From Xenorhabdus miraniensis (GTDB taxonomy: Bacteria > Pseudomonadota > Gammaproteobacteria > Enterobacterales > Enterobacteriaceae): a DNA stretch of 64,000 bases. A model generated the notes under the pieces. The model had not been told where the DNA came from. It was given only the letters and a program-made list of their open reading frames with translations, and did no database searches. Below are positions 49,227-59,072 of this stretch, piece by piece. The stretch covers positions 1 to 64,000 of the forward strand of contig NZ_NITZ01000013.1 of the NCBI RefSeq assembly GCF_002632615.1, written 5' to 3'. Positions within the stretch are counted from its first letter, which is position 1; each line of letters begins with the position of its first letter. A program made the position numbers and the translations under genes.

Positions 49227-50636
49227 AAACTACCTCCATTTAATTTATTATCGAAAATTTCAGTACTAGCCTAAATCCCTCGTTCATCAATTTGCAATGA
49301 TGAATTCGGTTACACATCTGACAATTTGATAAAGAAACCATCGCGCCCTCTGACAATTAAAATTATGGCTCTGCCAATAAGTTATGACACCTTATTTTTA
49401 ATGCCGATCATTTAAAAAAGCTAAAAATACCACATATAGATAAAATATTCTTAATTAACGCTATATATAGCAGTGATTTCAAAAATGAATTATCTCAATA
49501 CAATACACAAGTGTTAGTTTTTATTATTGTTAACTATATATACCACCAAGAAATTTTACTAGAAGCGTTATCATTTATGGCAAACACTGTGGTATAAAAC
49601 CAATAGATTGTGGTAAATAAACTCACCCAACCAAACAACAAATGAATGGCGAAAGGCATACACTACACTGTTCGCCATGAATCAATGATGCGAAAAACCT
49701 TGCTATAGCTAGCTATTAAAAGCTTTCACAACAAAATATGCTGTGATGAAAATTATTCATTTCTGAAGTGAACTCCTGTCTCCTGCCATGCCCCCGTTTT
49801 CTGCGGCACTGCAACCTGATGTTTGTCAAGGATATAATAGAACATTATCAGAGAAACTGCTGAGTAGCTTCATTATCCTCTAATCTCTTCAATGTTGAAT
49901 TCAGCCATTCATTTAACCTTATGTTTAGTATGTAAAGTTAACTCATTGCCTATGCAATAACTTTCATAACCCAAAAATAAAACAATCATTGAATATTAAT
50001 TTCAACTTTAGAACCTCCCAGGTAATAAAACATAACCAGTGACAAGCATTATAAATATCCATCATATTGTTATAGCAGTATTTATCTGACAGAAAATATT
50101 ATTTTCAACTTTATGCTATAGTTATATTGGATAAGCCTTATAAATAACATTATTATCAGAAACCAGGACTCAATATCACTTTCAAGCTTGGATAGCCACC
50201 TTTCTATAAACCTTTCTATAAAAACAATAATTCAAAAAATCAATAAGATAAACATGAACAAATATTTAATTAAGATAACCTACACAGTTAATTTTTAAAT
50301 TTAATAAAAAACCCAAAACCAACCAATTAAATATAATCCACACCATCAAGTTATATTAAAAATCATCGCATCACAGATAATAAAAACCATTTAAATAACA
50401 AAAAGATATCAAAAACGCATACAAAGTAAATTTTTCACCTCACAAAAAACTTAATCAAGTTGATATATAGCCTTCCTTATGAATCCAGTAATCTCTCATA
50501 AGAAAAGTCAATTATTTATTAATAAATCCAGATAAGGTGTTGTCCATTTATTTCGATATGTTAGGGTATGTATTGGAAAAAATAGCATTGGAGCAATCAA
50601 ATACAATATATCATCAACAACAGGAAAATATTTTAC
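49227..50636. other. 1.4-kb AT-rich gene-poor interval before proV
   Basis: No conventional gene is visible. The content I can name is an 8-bp inverted repeat ATGGCGAA/TTCGCCAT (49646-49653 and 49671-49678), a TAGCTAGCTA palindrome near 49710, a 30-codon minus-strand ORF (49753-49845), and a short direct repeat CCTTTCTATAAA near 50201-50225. The last 500 bp are very AT-rich and probably include the osmoregulated proV promoter. The gap coincides with a switch from lip/csp-type to proU-type gene order. Confidence 0.55.
49753..49845 (-). CDS. Unidentified 30-codon ORF or gene remnant
   Basis: ATG at 49845 to TAA at 49753 encodes MFYYILDKHQ followed by VAVPQKTGAWQETGVHFRNE. I do not recognise it. 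The composition looks protein-like rather than random: it is the least AT-rich part of the gap and has a plausible Pro-Gln-Gly-Trp pattern. No strong ribosome-binding site precedes it. It may be a small protein gene, the 3' end of a lost gene or chance. Confidence 0.25.
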   Translation of the reverse strand: MFYYILDKHQVAVPQKTGAWQETGVHFRNE

Positions 50637-51839
50637 ATGACCATTAAACTTGAAATTAAGAACCTTTATAAAATATTCGGCGATCCTCCTGAACCCGCTT
50701 TTAAGTTATTATCTTCTGGCCTCAGTAAAGAGCAAATATTTGAAAAAACAGGATTAACCGTCGGTGTACAGGATGCCAATCTGGCTATTGAAGAAGGCGA
50801 AATATTTGTGATCATGGGATTATCTGGTTCAGGTAAGTCCACACTAGTACGTCTTCTCAATCGCCTGATAAAGCCAACCAAAGGTCAGGTACTCATCGAT
50901 GGCGAAGATATTTCAACTATTACAGAAACCCAGTTACGCAATGTTCGCCGTAGTAAAATCAGTATGGTTTTCCAATCATTTGCACTCATGCCACATTTGA
51001 ATGTTCTGGAAAATACTGCATTTGGAATGGAACTTGCTGGTATTCCCAAAGCAAAGCGCGATCAAAAAGCACTTGAAACATTGAAACAAGTGAATCTGGA
51101 AAATTATGCTCTGTCATATCCCGACGAACTTTCTGGCGGTATGCAACAACGTATTGGATTAGCCAGAGCATTAGCCAACAACCCCGATATTTTGTTAATG
51201 GATGAGGCGTTCTCAGCCCTCGATCCTCTGATCCGTACCGAAATGCAAGATGAATTATTGCGTCTACAGGGAGAACAGCAGCGCACTATTGTTTTCATTT
51301 CCCACGACTTAGATGAAGCGATGCGTATTGGCAATCGTATTGCTATCATGCAAGGTGGTATCATTGTGCAAGTAGGCACACCTGATGAAATCCTGAATAA
51401 TCCTGCAAATGATTATGTCAGGGCTTTCTTCCGTGGCGTAGACATCAGCCATGTGTTCTCAGCAAAAGATATTGCCCGCCGCCGACCAGAATCTCTACTC
51501 TATCTCACCGCAGGTTTCGGCCCCCGCTCTGCTCTGAAAGTGTTGGATGACGAAGATAGAAGTTATGGCTATCTGATCGAAAAGGGCCAGAAGTTTATTG
51601 GAGTGGTATCTGTCAATTCTCTACAACAGGCATTGGCAGAGGAAAAAACCATCGAGCAGGCCATATTGGAAAAACCAACTGCTGTCTCCGCAGAAACTCC
51701 ACTGAATGAATTGATATCCACCGTGGTGCAATCTCCCTGTGCAGTTCCTGTTATTGGAGATAATGGCCGTTATTTAGGCGTTATTTCCAAAGGAATTTTG
51801 TTACAAGCCTTAGATAAAGAGGCACCCAATGAAAAATAA
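50637..51839 (+). CDS. proV: Glycine betaine/proline ABC transporter ATPase ProV
   Basis: ATPase of the ProU osmoprotectant importer, 400 residues as in E. coli. Walker [10 protein letters not shown] at residues 61-69, signature [15 protein letters not shown], Walker [14 protein letters not shown], then tandem CBS domains in the C-terminal 130 residues that sense ionic strength in related OpuA systems. AGGAAAA precedes ATG 50637. Overlaps proW by 11 bp. Confidence 0.96.
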   Translation: MTIKLEIKNLYKIFGDPPEPAFKLLSSGLSKEQIFEKTGLTVGVQDANLAIEEGEIFVIMGLSGSGKSTLVRLLNRLIKPTKGQVLIDGEDISTITETQLRNVRRSKISMVFQSFALMPHLNVLENTAFGMELAGIPKAKRDQKALETLKQVNLENYALSYPDELSGGMQQRIGLARALANNPDILLMDEAFSALDPLIRTEMQDELLRLQGEQQRTIVFISHDLDEAMRIGNRIAIMQGGIIVQVGTPDEILNNPANDYVRAFFRGVDISHVFSAKDIARRRPESLLYLTAGFGPRSALKVLDDEDRSYGYLIEKGQKFIGVVSVNSLQQALAEEKTIEQAILEKPTAVSAETPLNELISTVVQSPCAVPVIGDNGRYLGVISKGILLQALDKEAPNEK

Positions 51840-52986
51840 TCCTCCACAAATAAACACTGATCCGATAATCGTCAGTGATCCCTGGATGGATACTGCCACT
51901 GTCTCTCCATCAGGGAACTATGATTGGCTAAATACAACCAGCGATATCCCGCCGGAGCACTTTAATATCATGTCACCTTTTCAACACAAACTCATTCCGT
52001 TTGATTCATGGGTGACCAATATTGTCGATTGGATGGTTGTGCACTTCCGGCCTGTGTTTCAGGCAATCCGCGTTCCCGTAGATTTTATCCTCAATGGTTT
52101 TGAACAATTCCTGATCACAACACCAGCCCCCATTACCATTGTGTTTTTTGTATTTCTGGTATGGCAGCTCGCGGGAGCAAAAATGGGTGGTATTTCCTTC
52201 ATTTCACTGATTTTCATTGGTGCAATTGGGGCATGGTCAGAAGCCATGATAACCATGGCATTGGTACTTACCGCCCTGCTGTTCTGTATTCTGTTCGGGC
52301 TACCTCTCGGGATCTGGTTAGCTCGCAATGATCGGATTGCCGACATGATCCGCCCCTTGCTGGATGCTATGCAGACAACACCCGCTTTTGTTTATCTGAT
52401 CCCAATCGTGATGTTATTTGGTATCGGTAATGTGCCTGGCGTCATGGTGACTATCATTTTTGCTTTACCTCCTATGATTCGGCTGACAATTCTGGGAATC
52501 AAACAGGTTCCCGATGATTTGATTGAAGCTGCCAAATCATTTGGCGCAAGCCCACGGCAAATGTTGTTCAAAGTTCAGCTTCCACAAGCCATGCCTACAA
52601 TTATGGCAGGAGTAAACCAAACATTGATGCTAGCACTTTCCATGGTTGTCATTTCTTCTATGATCGCAGTGGGTGGCTTGGGGCAGATGGTTTTGCGCGG
52701 TATTGGCCGTCTTGATATAGGGCTGGCATCTGTTGGGGGAGTGGGAATTGTCATTCTTGCCATTATCCTTGACCGCCTGACTCAATCTCTGGGAAAAAAT
52801 ACCCGATCCAGAAAAGGCCATTGGTATCACTCAGGGCCAATAGGATTACTGAACCTACTGTTATCCTCAGCCAAACAAAAATTCTCTTACCCAAAAAATC
52901 TACAAAAAACGATATCTGACCCGACACATAACGGAGGAGATAATCATGCGCAGCATGATAGCTTTATGCAAAAAGACCATAAATAA
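51829..52986 (+). CDS. proW: Glycine betaine/proline ABC transporter permease ProW
   Basis: Permease subunit, 385 residues, slightly longer than E. coli (354) mainly at the C-terminus. After a soluble N-terminal 65 residues come membrane helices and the coupling loop [29 protein letters not shown]. The C-terminal tail after [15 protein letters not shown] is hydrophilic and extends over the start of proX by 41 bp, which is unusual. Confidence 0.95.
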   Translation: MKNNPPQINTDPIIVSDPWMDTATVSPSGNYDWLNTTSDIPPEHFNIMSPFQHKLIPFDSWVTNIVDWMVVHFRPVFQAIRVPVDFILNGFEQFLITTPAPITIVFFVFLVWQLAGAKMGGISFISLIFIGAIGAWSEAMITMALVLTALLFCILFGLPLGIWLARNDRIADMIRPLLDAMQTTPAFVYLIPIVMLFGIGNVPGVMVTIIFALPPMIRLTILGIKQVPDDLIEAAKSFGASPRQMLFKVQLPQAMPTIMAGVNQTLMLALSMVVISSMIAVGGLGQMVLRGIGRLDIGLASVGGVGIVILAIILDRLTQSLGKNTRSRKGHWYHSGPIGLLNLLLSSAKQKFSYPKNLQKTISDPTHNGGDNHAQHDSFMQKDHK

Positions 52987-53980
52987 GGGGGTAATCTTAG
53001 GAGTAATCCTGTCAGCATTCATGAACCTTTCCTCGTTTGCTGCTGATCTTCCGGGCAAAGGCATCACTGTACAGCCACTCCAAAGTACGATCAGTGAAGA
53101 AACATTCCAGACATTAATTGTCTGCAAGGCATTGGAAAAACTCGGTTATGACGTCAAACCAATCAAAGAGGTTGATTATAACGTCGCTTATGCTTCCATT
53201 GCCTCCGGTGATGCCACATTTATGTCCGTCAATTGGGAGCCACTCCATAACGCTCAATATAAAGCGGCTGGAGGCGATAATATATTTTATCGCAAGGGAA
53301 AATATGTCGAAAACGCGGTGCAAGGGTATCTCATCGATAAAAAAACAGCAGAACAATACCAAATCACCAATATAGCCCAGCTCAGAGATCCTAAACTTGC
53401 CAGACTGTTTGACAGCAATGGAGATGGCAAAGCAGATTTAACAGGTTGCAATCCTGGTTGGGGGTGTGAAAAAGCGATTAACCGTCAGTTAAAAGCTTAT
53501 GGATTGAAAAATACCGTGGAACATAACCAAGGAAACTATGCAGCCATGATGGCAGATACTATTGCCCGTTACCGGGAAGGCAAACCGATCCTTTACTATA
53601 CCTGGACACCTTATTGGGTCAGTGATGTACTGAAACCCGGAAAAGATGTTATCTGGCTGCAAGTTCCTTTCTCTGCCCTCGGCGATGGCGAAGCCATTGA
53701 TACTCAATTACCTAACGGCCGTAACTATGGCTTTCCTCCTAGTACCATGCACATCATGGCAAACAAAGCATGGGCAGAAAAGAATCCCGCTGCTGCAATG
53801 CTTTTTGCTGTCATGAAATTACCGGTTGCTGATATCAACGCGCAGAATCAGCGTATGCACAGCGTTAAAATTTCTGAAGCTGATATTGAACGTCAGGCCG
53901 AAGGCTGGATTAGAGCACACCAGAAAACCGTGGATGGCTGGTTAAACGCAGCCAGAAATACAGCTCATCAAAGCAACTGA
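52946..53980 (+). CDS. proX: Glycine betaine-binding periplasmic protein ProX
   Basis: Periplasmic receptor for glycine betaine and proline betaine, 344 residues. A signal peptide ends at SSFAAD (about residue 33), followed by [22 protein letters not shown], the tryptophan-bearing betaine-cage segments VNWEPLHN and YYTWTPYWV, and the disulfide segment [20 protein letters not shown] gives a strong ribosome-binding site inside proW, supporting this start despite the 41-bp overlap. Confidence 0.96.
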   Translation: MRSMIALCKKTINKGVILGVILSAFMNLSSFAADLPGKGITVQPLQSTISEETFQTLIVCKALEKLGYDVKPIKEVDYNVAYASIASGDATFMSVNWEPLHNAQYKAAGGDNIFYRKGKYVENAVQGYLIDKKTAEQYQITNIAQLRDPKLARLFDSNGDGKADLTGCNPGWGCEKAINRQLKAYGLKNTVEHNQGNYAAMMADTIARYREGKPILYYTWTPYWVSDVLKPGKDVIWLQVPFSALGDGEAIDTQLPNGRNYGFPPSTMHIMANKAWAEKNPAAAMLFAVMKLPVADINAQNQRMHSVKISEADIERQAEGWIRAHQKTVDGWLNAARNTAHQSN

Positions 53981-54007
53981 CTCTCTGTACTTCCTCTATA
54001 CCGATGG

Positions 54008-54050
54008 AGCCGTGAAAATATTAACAAAACTTCACGGCTTTCCTCGTTTT
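54008..54050 (+). terminator. Terminator of proVWX
   Basis: 9-bp stem AGCCGTGAA/TTCACGGCT with a 14-base loop followed by a T-rich stretch (TTCCTCGTTTT), 27 bp after proX. Confidence 0.7.
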
Positions 54051-54178
54051 ATCTCAAATTCCCCCTAAGTCCTTTGTTCTAAATAACATTAATTAAATAA
54101 TTTATACATTTCATATTTTCACTTTCATCATATTTTGTTAATGTTACTTTATCTATTAACAAAAAAATAAAACACTCC

Positions 54179-54970
54179 ATGCAAACACCCGATAAATCCA
54201 CGCCTGACATACCAATATCTGATACATCCCCCCTTGAAGAACCCCACCCAAACGGAATTTCTTCATTCAAAGAAGGGATTTTTGATAGTCTCCCTATTGT
54301 CATTGGCTATGCTCCCATCTCGTTTGCATTTGGTCTAAGCGCAGTCAAACTGGGGTTTACACCTTTAGAAGCCATATTTTTTTCCTGCGTCATTTATGCA
54401 GGAGCCAGCCAATTTGTGATAACCGCCCTGCTAAGCGCAGGTATGTCATTGTGGGTTTCCGCATTAACTGTAATGGCGATGGATATTCGCCATATTCTGT
54501 ATGGCCCAGCTTTACGCTATCGCATTAAACAACCCTTAGCAGAAAAGAAAACCGTCATTTGGGCTTTTGGCCTGACAGATGAGGTTTTTGCCGCAGCAAC
54601 AACTAAGCTAATAAAAAACCAGCGCAGTTGGAGTGAAAATTGGATGATCGCCATCGCTCTATGTTCTTGGCTCTCTTGGGTGCTGGGTACTGTGGCAGGA
54701 ACTGTGTTAGGGAATGGTTATCTGGACTCATATCCAGCGATTGAAGCAGCAATGACGTTTATGCTTCCCGCACTGTTTCTCAGTTTCTTATTAGCCTCCG
54801 TCAAAAAACAGAATAGCTACTGCGTTACCGCTTCCTTATTGGGGACTTTAGTCGGTGTGATATTTTTCTCAATTCCCATCGCCATTCTTGCAGGGATCAT
54901 GGGAGGCTGTTTAGCAGCCCTTCTGCAAGCCAAAAACGCACAGTTGAATAAAAGCACATCATATGATTGA
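54179..54970 (+). CDS. ygaZ: Branched-chain amino acid exporter, large subunit (AzlC/YgaZ)
   Basis: 263-residue AzlC-family membrane protein. SLPIVIGYAPISFAFGL, FFSCVIYAGASQFVITALLSAG, DIRHILYGPALR and FGLTDEVFAAAT are family motifs nearly matching E. coli YgaZ, which exports valine with YgaH. The first 30 residues are hydrophilic and Pro-rich. It sits after proVWX and before ygaH-mprA-emrAB exactly as in E. coli, except that ygaY is missing. Confidence 0.93.
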   Translation: MQTPDKSTPDIPISDTSPLEEPHPNGISSFKEGIFDSLPIVIGYAPISFAFGLSAVKLGFTPLEAIFFSCVIYAGASQFVITALLSAGMSLWVSALTVMAMDIRHILYGPALRYRIKQPLAEKKTVIWAFGLTDEVFAAATTKLIKNQRSWSENWMIAIALCSWLSWVLGTVAGTVLGNGYLDSYPAIEAAMTFMLPALFLSFLLASVKKQNSYCVTASLLGTLVGVIFFSIPIAILAGIMGGCLAALLQAKNAQLNKSTSYD

Positions 54971-55298
54971 TAATAAAATACTTCTTATCGGACTTATTGT
55001 AGGCATTGCCAACTTCCTATTCCGCTATCTTCCCCTGCGTTTAGGTGCTAACCGCTCACCTACCGCAAAAGCGGGAAAAATGGGTGTCATACTGGATAGC
55101 ATTGGCATTGCATCAATTTGTTCGCTTCTCATCGTCTCAGGCATTCCTGATGTGATGAAAGAGCACAATAAATTGATACCAACCCTAATAGGGTGCCTGA
55201 TCATCTGCTTATGTTTCTACAAAACCAAAAGCATCATCATTTCCACACTATCTGGTGCTGCTGTTTTTGGAGTAATATTCAAGGTATTTATGAATTAG
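54963..55298 (+). CDS. ygaH: Branched-chain amino acid exporter, small subunit (AzlD/YgaH)
   Basis: 111-residue, highly hydrophobic AzlD-type protein with about four helices (ILLIGLIVGIANFLFRYLPLRLG at the N-terminus, ILDSIGIASICSLLIVSG in the middle). Start overlaps the ygaZ stop by 8 bp, so the two subunits are co-translated. Confidence 0.92.
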   Translation: MIDNKILLIGLIVGIANFLFRYLPLRLGANRSPTAKAGKMGVILDSIGIASICSLLIVSGIPDVMKEHNKLIPTLIGCLIICLCFYKTKSIIISTLSGAAVFGVIFKVFMN

Positions 55299-55427
55299 GT
55301 ATCAATATTTAAAGAAATATGATGATAATAAATAACTATAATTGCTAAATTTAACTTTTAATATAGTATTTGTAGGGTTTTTAACAGACGTTACTTTACC
55401 GGTTGAAACTAATAAGGTATCTAAACA

Positions 55428-55943
55428 ATGGAAAGTTCATTCACTCCCACAGAAGAGTTACTTAATTGCCGTGTTGCACAGCAAAAAAGTTTGCCCTATC
55501 AAGAGATATTACTCACTCGCTTATCAATGCATGTCCAGAGCAAAATTCTGGAAAATCGTAACAACATGCTGAAAGCACAAGGAATCAATGAAACCTTGTT
55601 TATGGCTCTGATGATTCTGGATACCAAAGAAAGTCGTAGTATTCAGCCATCAGAACTCAGTGCGGCATTGGGCTCTTCCCGTACAAATGCAACCCGAATT
55701 GCAGATGAATTAGAAAAGCAAGGCTGGATAGAAAGAAAGGAGAGCCATAATGATCGCCGTTGCCTCCATCTTCATCTAACCGAAAAAGGTTCAAGTTTCT
55801 TGAATGGTTTACTCCCACCCCAGCATGAGTGCCTGGTTAAACTTTGGTCTGTTCTCGAACTGGAGGAGCAAAAACAGTTAGAAAAATTGATGAGAAAGGT
55901 ATTGAATCAATTAGATAATATTGGTGATTGTTTTAATAAGTAA
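55428..55943 (+). CDS. mprA: MarR-family repressor MprA (EmrR)
   Basis: Repressor of emrAB that releases DNA when it binds hydrophobic drugs or uncouplers. The 171-residue winged-helix protein has [36 protein letters not shown] recognition helix and wing (about residues 83-115), starting [12 protein letters not shown] like E. coli MprA. It precedes emrA by 235 bp, and its own upstream region (55299-55427) should contain the operator. Confidence 0.95.
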   Translation: MESSFTPTEELLNCRVAQQKSLPYQEILLTRLSMHVQSKILENRNNMLKAQGINETLFMALMILDTKESRSIQPSELSAALGSSRTNATRIADELEKQGWIERKESHNDRRCLHLHLTEKGSSFLNGLLPPQHECLVKLWSVLELEEQKQLEKLMRKVLNQLDNIGDCFNK

Positions 55944-56084
55944 TCATCTCTATTTCTGATCAGTTTTGAATCAATAAACATGTTATAGCAACATGTCCTA
56001 AAAAAACTTTTCCGCTAGCCAGTATCATCAGATACCTCATATGGCTAACTATTATCTTCAGATAATATTTGAATCCATATCGCT

Positions 56085-56122
56085 CACGCCTCCAGTAATG
56101 TCTACACACTACTGGAGGCGTG
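56085..56122. repeat. Long perfect hairpin between mprA and emrA
   Basis: 13-bp perfect inverted repeat CACGCCTCCAGTA/TACTGGAGGCGTG separated by 12 bases. It is GC-rich in an AT-rich spacer and is followed by TGTTTAG, so it may act as a partial terminator after mprA or as a protein-binding or processing site. No second copy is obvious in the window. Confidence 0.75.
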
Positions 56123-56178
56123 TTTAGTGCAGTTATTACCACAGTAATATTAGTGAATAAAAAATACGGAGATTCTCT

Positions 56179-57381
56179 ATGAGTGCTAGTGAGAACATGC
56201 AGCTCTCGCCGTTAAATCCAAAAACGAGCCCAAAAAATAGTAATAAGAAACGGCAGCGCCGCAATATCATCACGTCACTGACGCTACTCTTCCTTATCCT
56301 TGGTGCCATTTATACCGTTTACTGGTTTCTCGTTTTACGTCATCACCAAGAAACTGATAATGCCTATGTAACAGGCAACCAAGTACAAATCATGTCGCAA
56401 ATTACAGGGAGTGTTATTACCGTTAATTCTGACAATACTGATTATGTAAAAAGTGGGCATGTCTTGGTACAACTTGATTCCCGTGACGCTGAATTGGCCT
56501 TGAAAAAAGCTGAAAATGAATTGGCGAATACTGTTCGAATCACTCATCAACGCATGATCGACAGTAAAAAATATCAAGCAACCATTGAGTTGAAAAAAAT
56601 TGCTCTCAAGAAAGCACAAAGTGACCTTAACCGGAGAGAAGTACTGGGCGCCAAGGAGATGATCGGCAAAGAAGAGTTGCAACATATGCGTGAAAATGTT
56701 TCAACTGCTCAAGCAGATCTGGATATTGCCATTGCGCAATACAAAAGCAATCAGGCAACTATTTTAGATACCCCATTGGAAAAACAACCTGCTGTTGAAA
56801 AAGCCGCGTCTGGTGTTCGTGATGCCTGGCTTGCTTTACAGAGAACCCAAATTGTCAGCCCTGTCGATGGCTATGTTGCACGTCGTAGCGTTCAAGTTGG
56901 CTCCCGCATTAATTCAGGAACACCATTAATGGCTATCATTCCTGCCAGCAATATGTGGGTTGAAGCCAATTTCAAAGAAACTCAGCTTGCAAATATGCGT
57001 ATCGGGCAACCAGCCACAATCATCAGTGATTTCTATGGCAAACATGTTGTTTATACGGGCAAAGTTGCAGGTATTGATATGGGAACCGGTAGTGCCTTTT
57101 CTTTATTACCGGCACAAAACGCCAGCGGTAACTGGATTAAAGTGGTTCAACGCCTACCCGTCCGTATTGAGATTGATGCTGAACAATTAAAACAGCATCC
57201 CCTGCGCATTGGCTTATCAACAGCAGTCAACGTGGATACAGCAAACATCAATGGGACTACGCTGACAACCACCGAACGCTCTCTTCCTGCCTATCACACA
57301 AATGCGTTGACGATAGATATGGCTTCTGCCAACCAAATAGTTACTGACGTCATTAATAGTAACTCAGGAAACCCGATTTAA
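56179..57381 (+). CDS. emrA: Multidrug efflux membrane-fusion protein EmrA
   Basis: Periplasmic adaptor linking the EmrB pump to TolC. One N-terminal membrane helix (about residues 33-53) is followed by a biotinyl-lipoyl-like motif, a long alpha hairpin (about residues 100-210; LALKKAENELANTVR, AQADLDIAIAQYK) and a beta-barrel domain with VEANFKETQLANMRIGQPA. 400 residues (E. coli 390). GGAGATTCTCT precedes the ATG. Confidence 0.95.
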   Translation: MSASENMQLSPLNPKTSPKNSNKKRQRRNIITSLTLLFLILGAIYTVYWFLVLRHHQETDNAYVTGNQVQIMSQITGSVITVNSDNTDYVKSGHVLVQLDSRDAELALKKAENELANTVRITHQRMIDSKKYQATIELKKIALKKAQSDLNRREVLGAKEMIGKEELQHMRENVSTAQADLDIAIAQYKSNQATILDTPLEKQPAVEKAASGVRDAWLALQRTQIVSPVDGYVARRSVQVGSRINSGTPLMAIIPASNMWVEANFKETQLANMRIGQPATIISDFYGKHVVYTGKVAGIDMGTGSAFSLLPAQNASGNWIKVVQRLPVRIEIDAEQLKQHPLRIGLSTAVNVDTANINGTTLTTTERSLPAYHTNALTIDMASANQIVTDVINSNSGNPI

Positions 57382-57391
57382 GGTGGGAGTC

Positions 57392-58933
57392 ATGGGAAAC
57401 AGAGAACCACTGACAGGCGCGAAACTTGCTCTTCTGACCATTTCGCTGGCAATGGCAACTTTCATGCTTGTTCTCGACTCCACCATTGCCAATGTTGCCA
57501 TACCAACGATTGCGGGTAATTTAGGGGCTTCAATCTCGCAGGGAACATGGGTCATCACTTCTTTTGGTGTCGCAAACGCTATTTCTATACCAATCACGGG
57601 TTGGCTGGCAAAGCGTTTTGGTGAAGTGAAACTGTTCCTCTGGGCTACTGCGATTTTTACGCTTTCATCTTGGCTATGTGGTATTTCCAATAGCCTCGGT
57701 ATGCTAATTTTATTCCGCATTATTCAAGGGCTCGCCGCAGGACCGGTACTTCCTCTTTGCCAAAGTTTGTTACTCAATAATTACCCACCAGCTAAACGAA
57801 ACATGGCGTTAGCACTTTGGTCAGTAATGATAGTTGTTGCACCTATTTGCGGCCCTATCTTAGGGGGATATATCAGTGACAACTACCAATGGGGATGGAT
57901 TTTCTTTATTAACATCCCTCTTGGTATCGCTATTATCTTTGCTGTTATGCAAATATTACGCGGCCGGGAAACAGAAACTGCGATTAATCCAATTGATATT
58001 GTGGGATTATTTTTGCTGGTGATTGGTATAGGTTGCCTGCAAACCATGCTCGACCAAGGTAAGGAGCTTGACTGGTTTAATTCTACCGAAATTATAATCC
58101 TCACTCTTATTGCAGTGATTACCCTGACGTTCTTAATCATATGGGAACTGACTGATGACCACCCGATTATCGATCTATCGCTGTTTAAGAGGCGTAATTT
58201 TTCTATTGGAACATTGAGCATCAGCCTTGGCTTCATGATGTACTTCGGTTCGATTGTTTTGCTGCCACAATTATTGCAAGAAGTTTTCGGTTATACCGCA
58301 ACATGGGCCGGCTTTGCGGCTGCGCCTGTCGGGTTGTTGCCGCTGTTGCTTTCCCCAATTATTGGTAAATTTGGGCATAAAATAGATATGCGCTACATCG
58401 TGACTTTCAGTTTCGTCACTTATACTGTTTGTTTCTATTGGCGGGCATATACTTTTGAGCCAGGTATGGATTTTGCTACCGCGGCATGGCCTCAATTTTT
58501 TCAGGGGCTTGCTATGGCATGTTTCTTCATGCCACTGACAACCATTACCTTATCAGGGCTTGCACCAGAGCAAATGGCTTCGGCTTCCAGCCTGTCAAAT
58601 TTTACCCGTATATTGGCCGGTTCAATCGGGACATCCCTCACAACCACAATGTGGACACAGCGTGAATCTATACACCATTCGAACCTTACTGAATACATCA
58701 ATCCATATAACCCGAACTATCAGCAAATTCATCACCAATTAAGTCAGTTAGGCATGAATGATACGCAGATAGCAGCTTATCTGGCAAAACAGATCACCCA
58801 ACAAGGATTAATTATTTCTGCCAATGAAATCTTTTGGCTGTCAGCAGGCGTGTTCCTTATTTTGACACTATTGGTTTGGTTGGCAAAACCACCATTTTCT
58901 GCGGGGACACAAGACCAAGGCGGAGCACATTAG
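57392..58933 (+). CDS. emrB: Multidrug efflux MFS transporter EmrB
   Basis: DHA2-family 14-helix proton/drug antiporter exporting uncouplers and hydrophobic antibiotics. Family signatures are VLDSTIANVAIPTIAGNLGA in helix 1 and the following loop, GWLAKRFGEVKLF in loop 2-3 and APICGPILGGYISDN in helix 5. 513 residues from ATG 57392 behind AGGTGGGAG; an in-frame GTG at 57383 is less likely. It begins 10 bp after emrA. Confidence 0.95.
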   Translation: MGNREPLTGAKLALLTISLAMATFMLVLDSTIANVAIPTIAGNLGASISQGTWVITSFGVANAISIPITGWLAKRFGEVKLFLWATAIFTLSSWLCGISNSLGMLILFRIIQGLAAGPVLPLCQSLLLNNYPPAKRNMALALWSVMIVVAPICGPILGGYISDNYQWGWIFFINIPLGIAIIFAVMQILRGRETETAINPIDIVGLFLLVIGIGCLQTMLDQGKELDWFNSTEIIILTLIAVITLTFLIIWELTDDHPIIDLSLFKRRNFSIGTLSISLGFMMYFGSIVLLPQLLQEVFGYTATWAGFAAAPVGLLPLLLSPIIGKFGHKIDMRYIVTFSFVTYTVCFYWRAYTFEPGMDFATAAWPQFFQGLAMACFFMPLTTITLSGLAPEQMASASSLSNFTRILAGSIGTSLTTTMWTQRESIHHSNLTEYINPYNPNYQQIHHQLSQLGMNDTQIAAYLAKQITQQGLIISANEIFWLSAGVFLILTLLVWLAKPPFSAGTQDQGGAH

Positions 58934-58955
58934 AGCTATTGATTAACGTTGATAG

Positions 58956-58979
58956 TAACGGGAGCATTCGCTCCCGTTA
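58956..58979 (+). terminator. Hairpin after emrB
   Basis: 10-bp perfect stem TAACGGGAGC/GCTCCCGTTA with a 4-base loop, 22 bp after emrB. Little T tract follows; probable terminator of the emr operon. Confidence 0.65.
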
Positions 58980-59004
58980 TGAAAAATAATGGGCAAAATA
59001 AAGA

Positions 59005-59024
59005 CCCTGACTAAATAGTCAGGG
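59005..59024. terminator. Second hairpin, probable terminator of yfiF
   Basis: 8-bp perfect stem CCCTGACT/AGTCAGGG with an AAAT loop. On the minus strand it is followed by TCTTTATTTT, so it suits the convergent yfiF gene. Confidence 0.65.
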
Positions 59025-59072
59025 CCTCATTAATGAAGAAGAGTAAACGACTCCCTTCTACTTTCAACTAAA

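Noticed and set aside
54079..54303. Minus-strand 74-codon ORF before ygaZ
   Set aside because: It overlaps the ygaZ start region in antisense and has no ribosome-binding site or family features.
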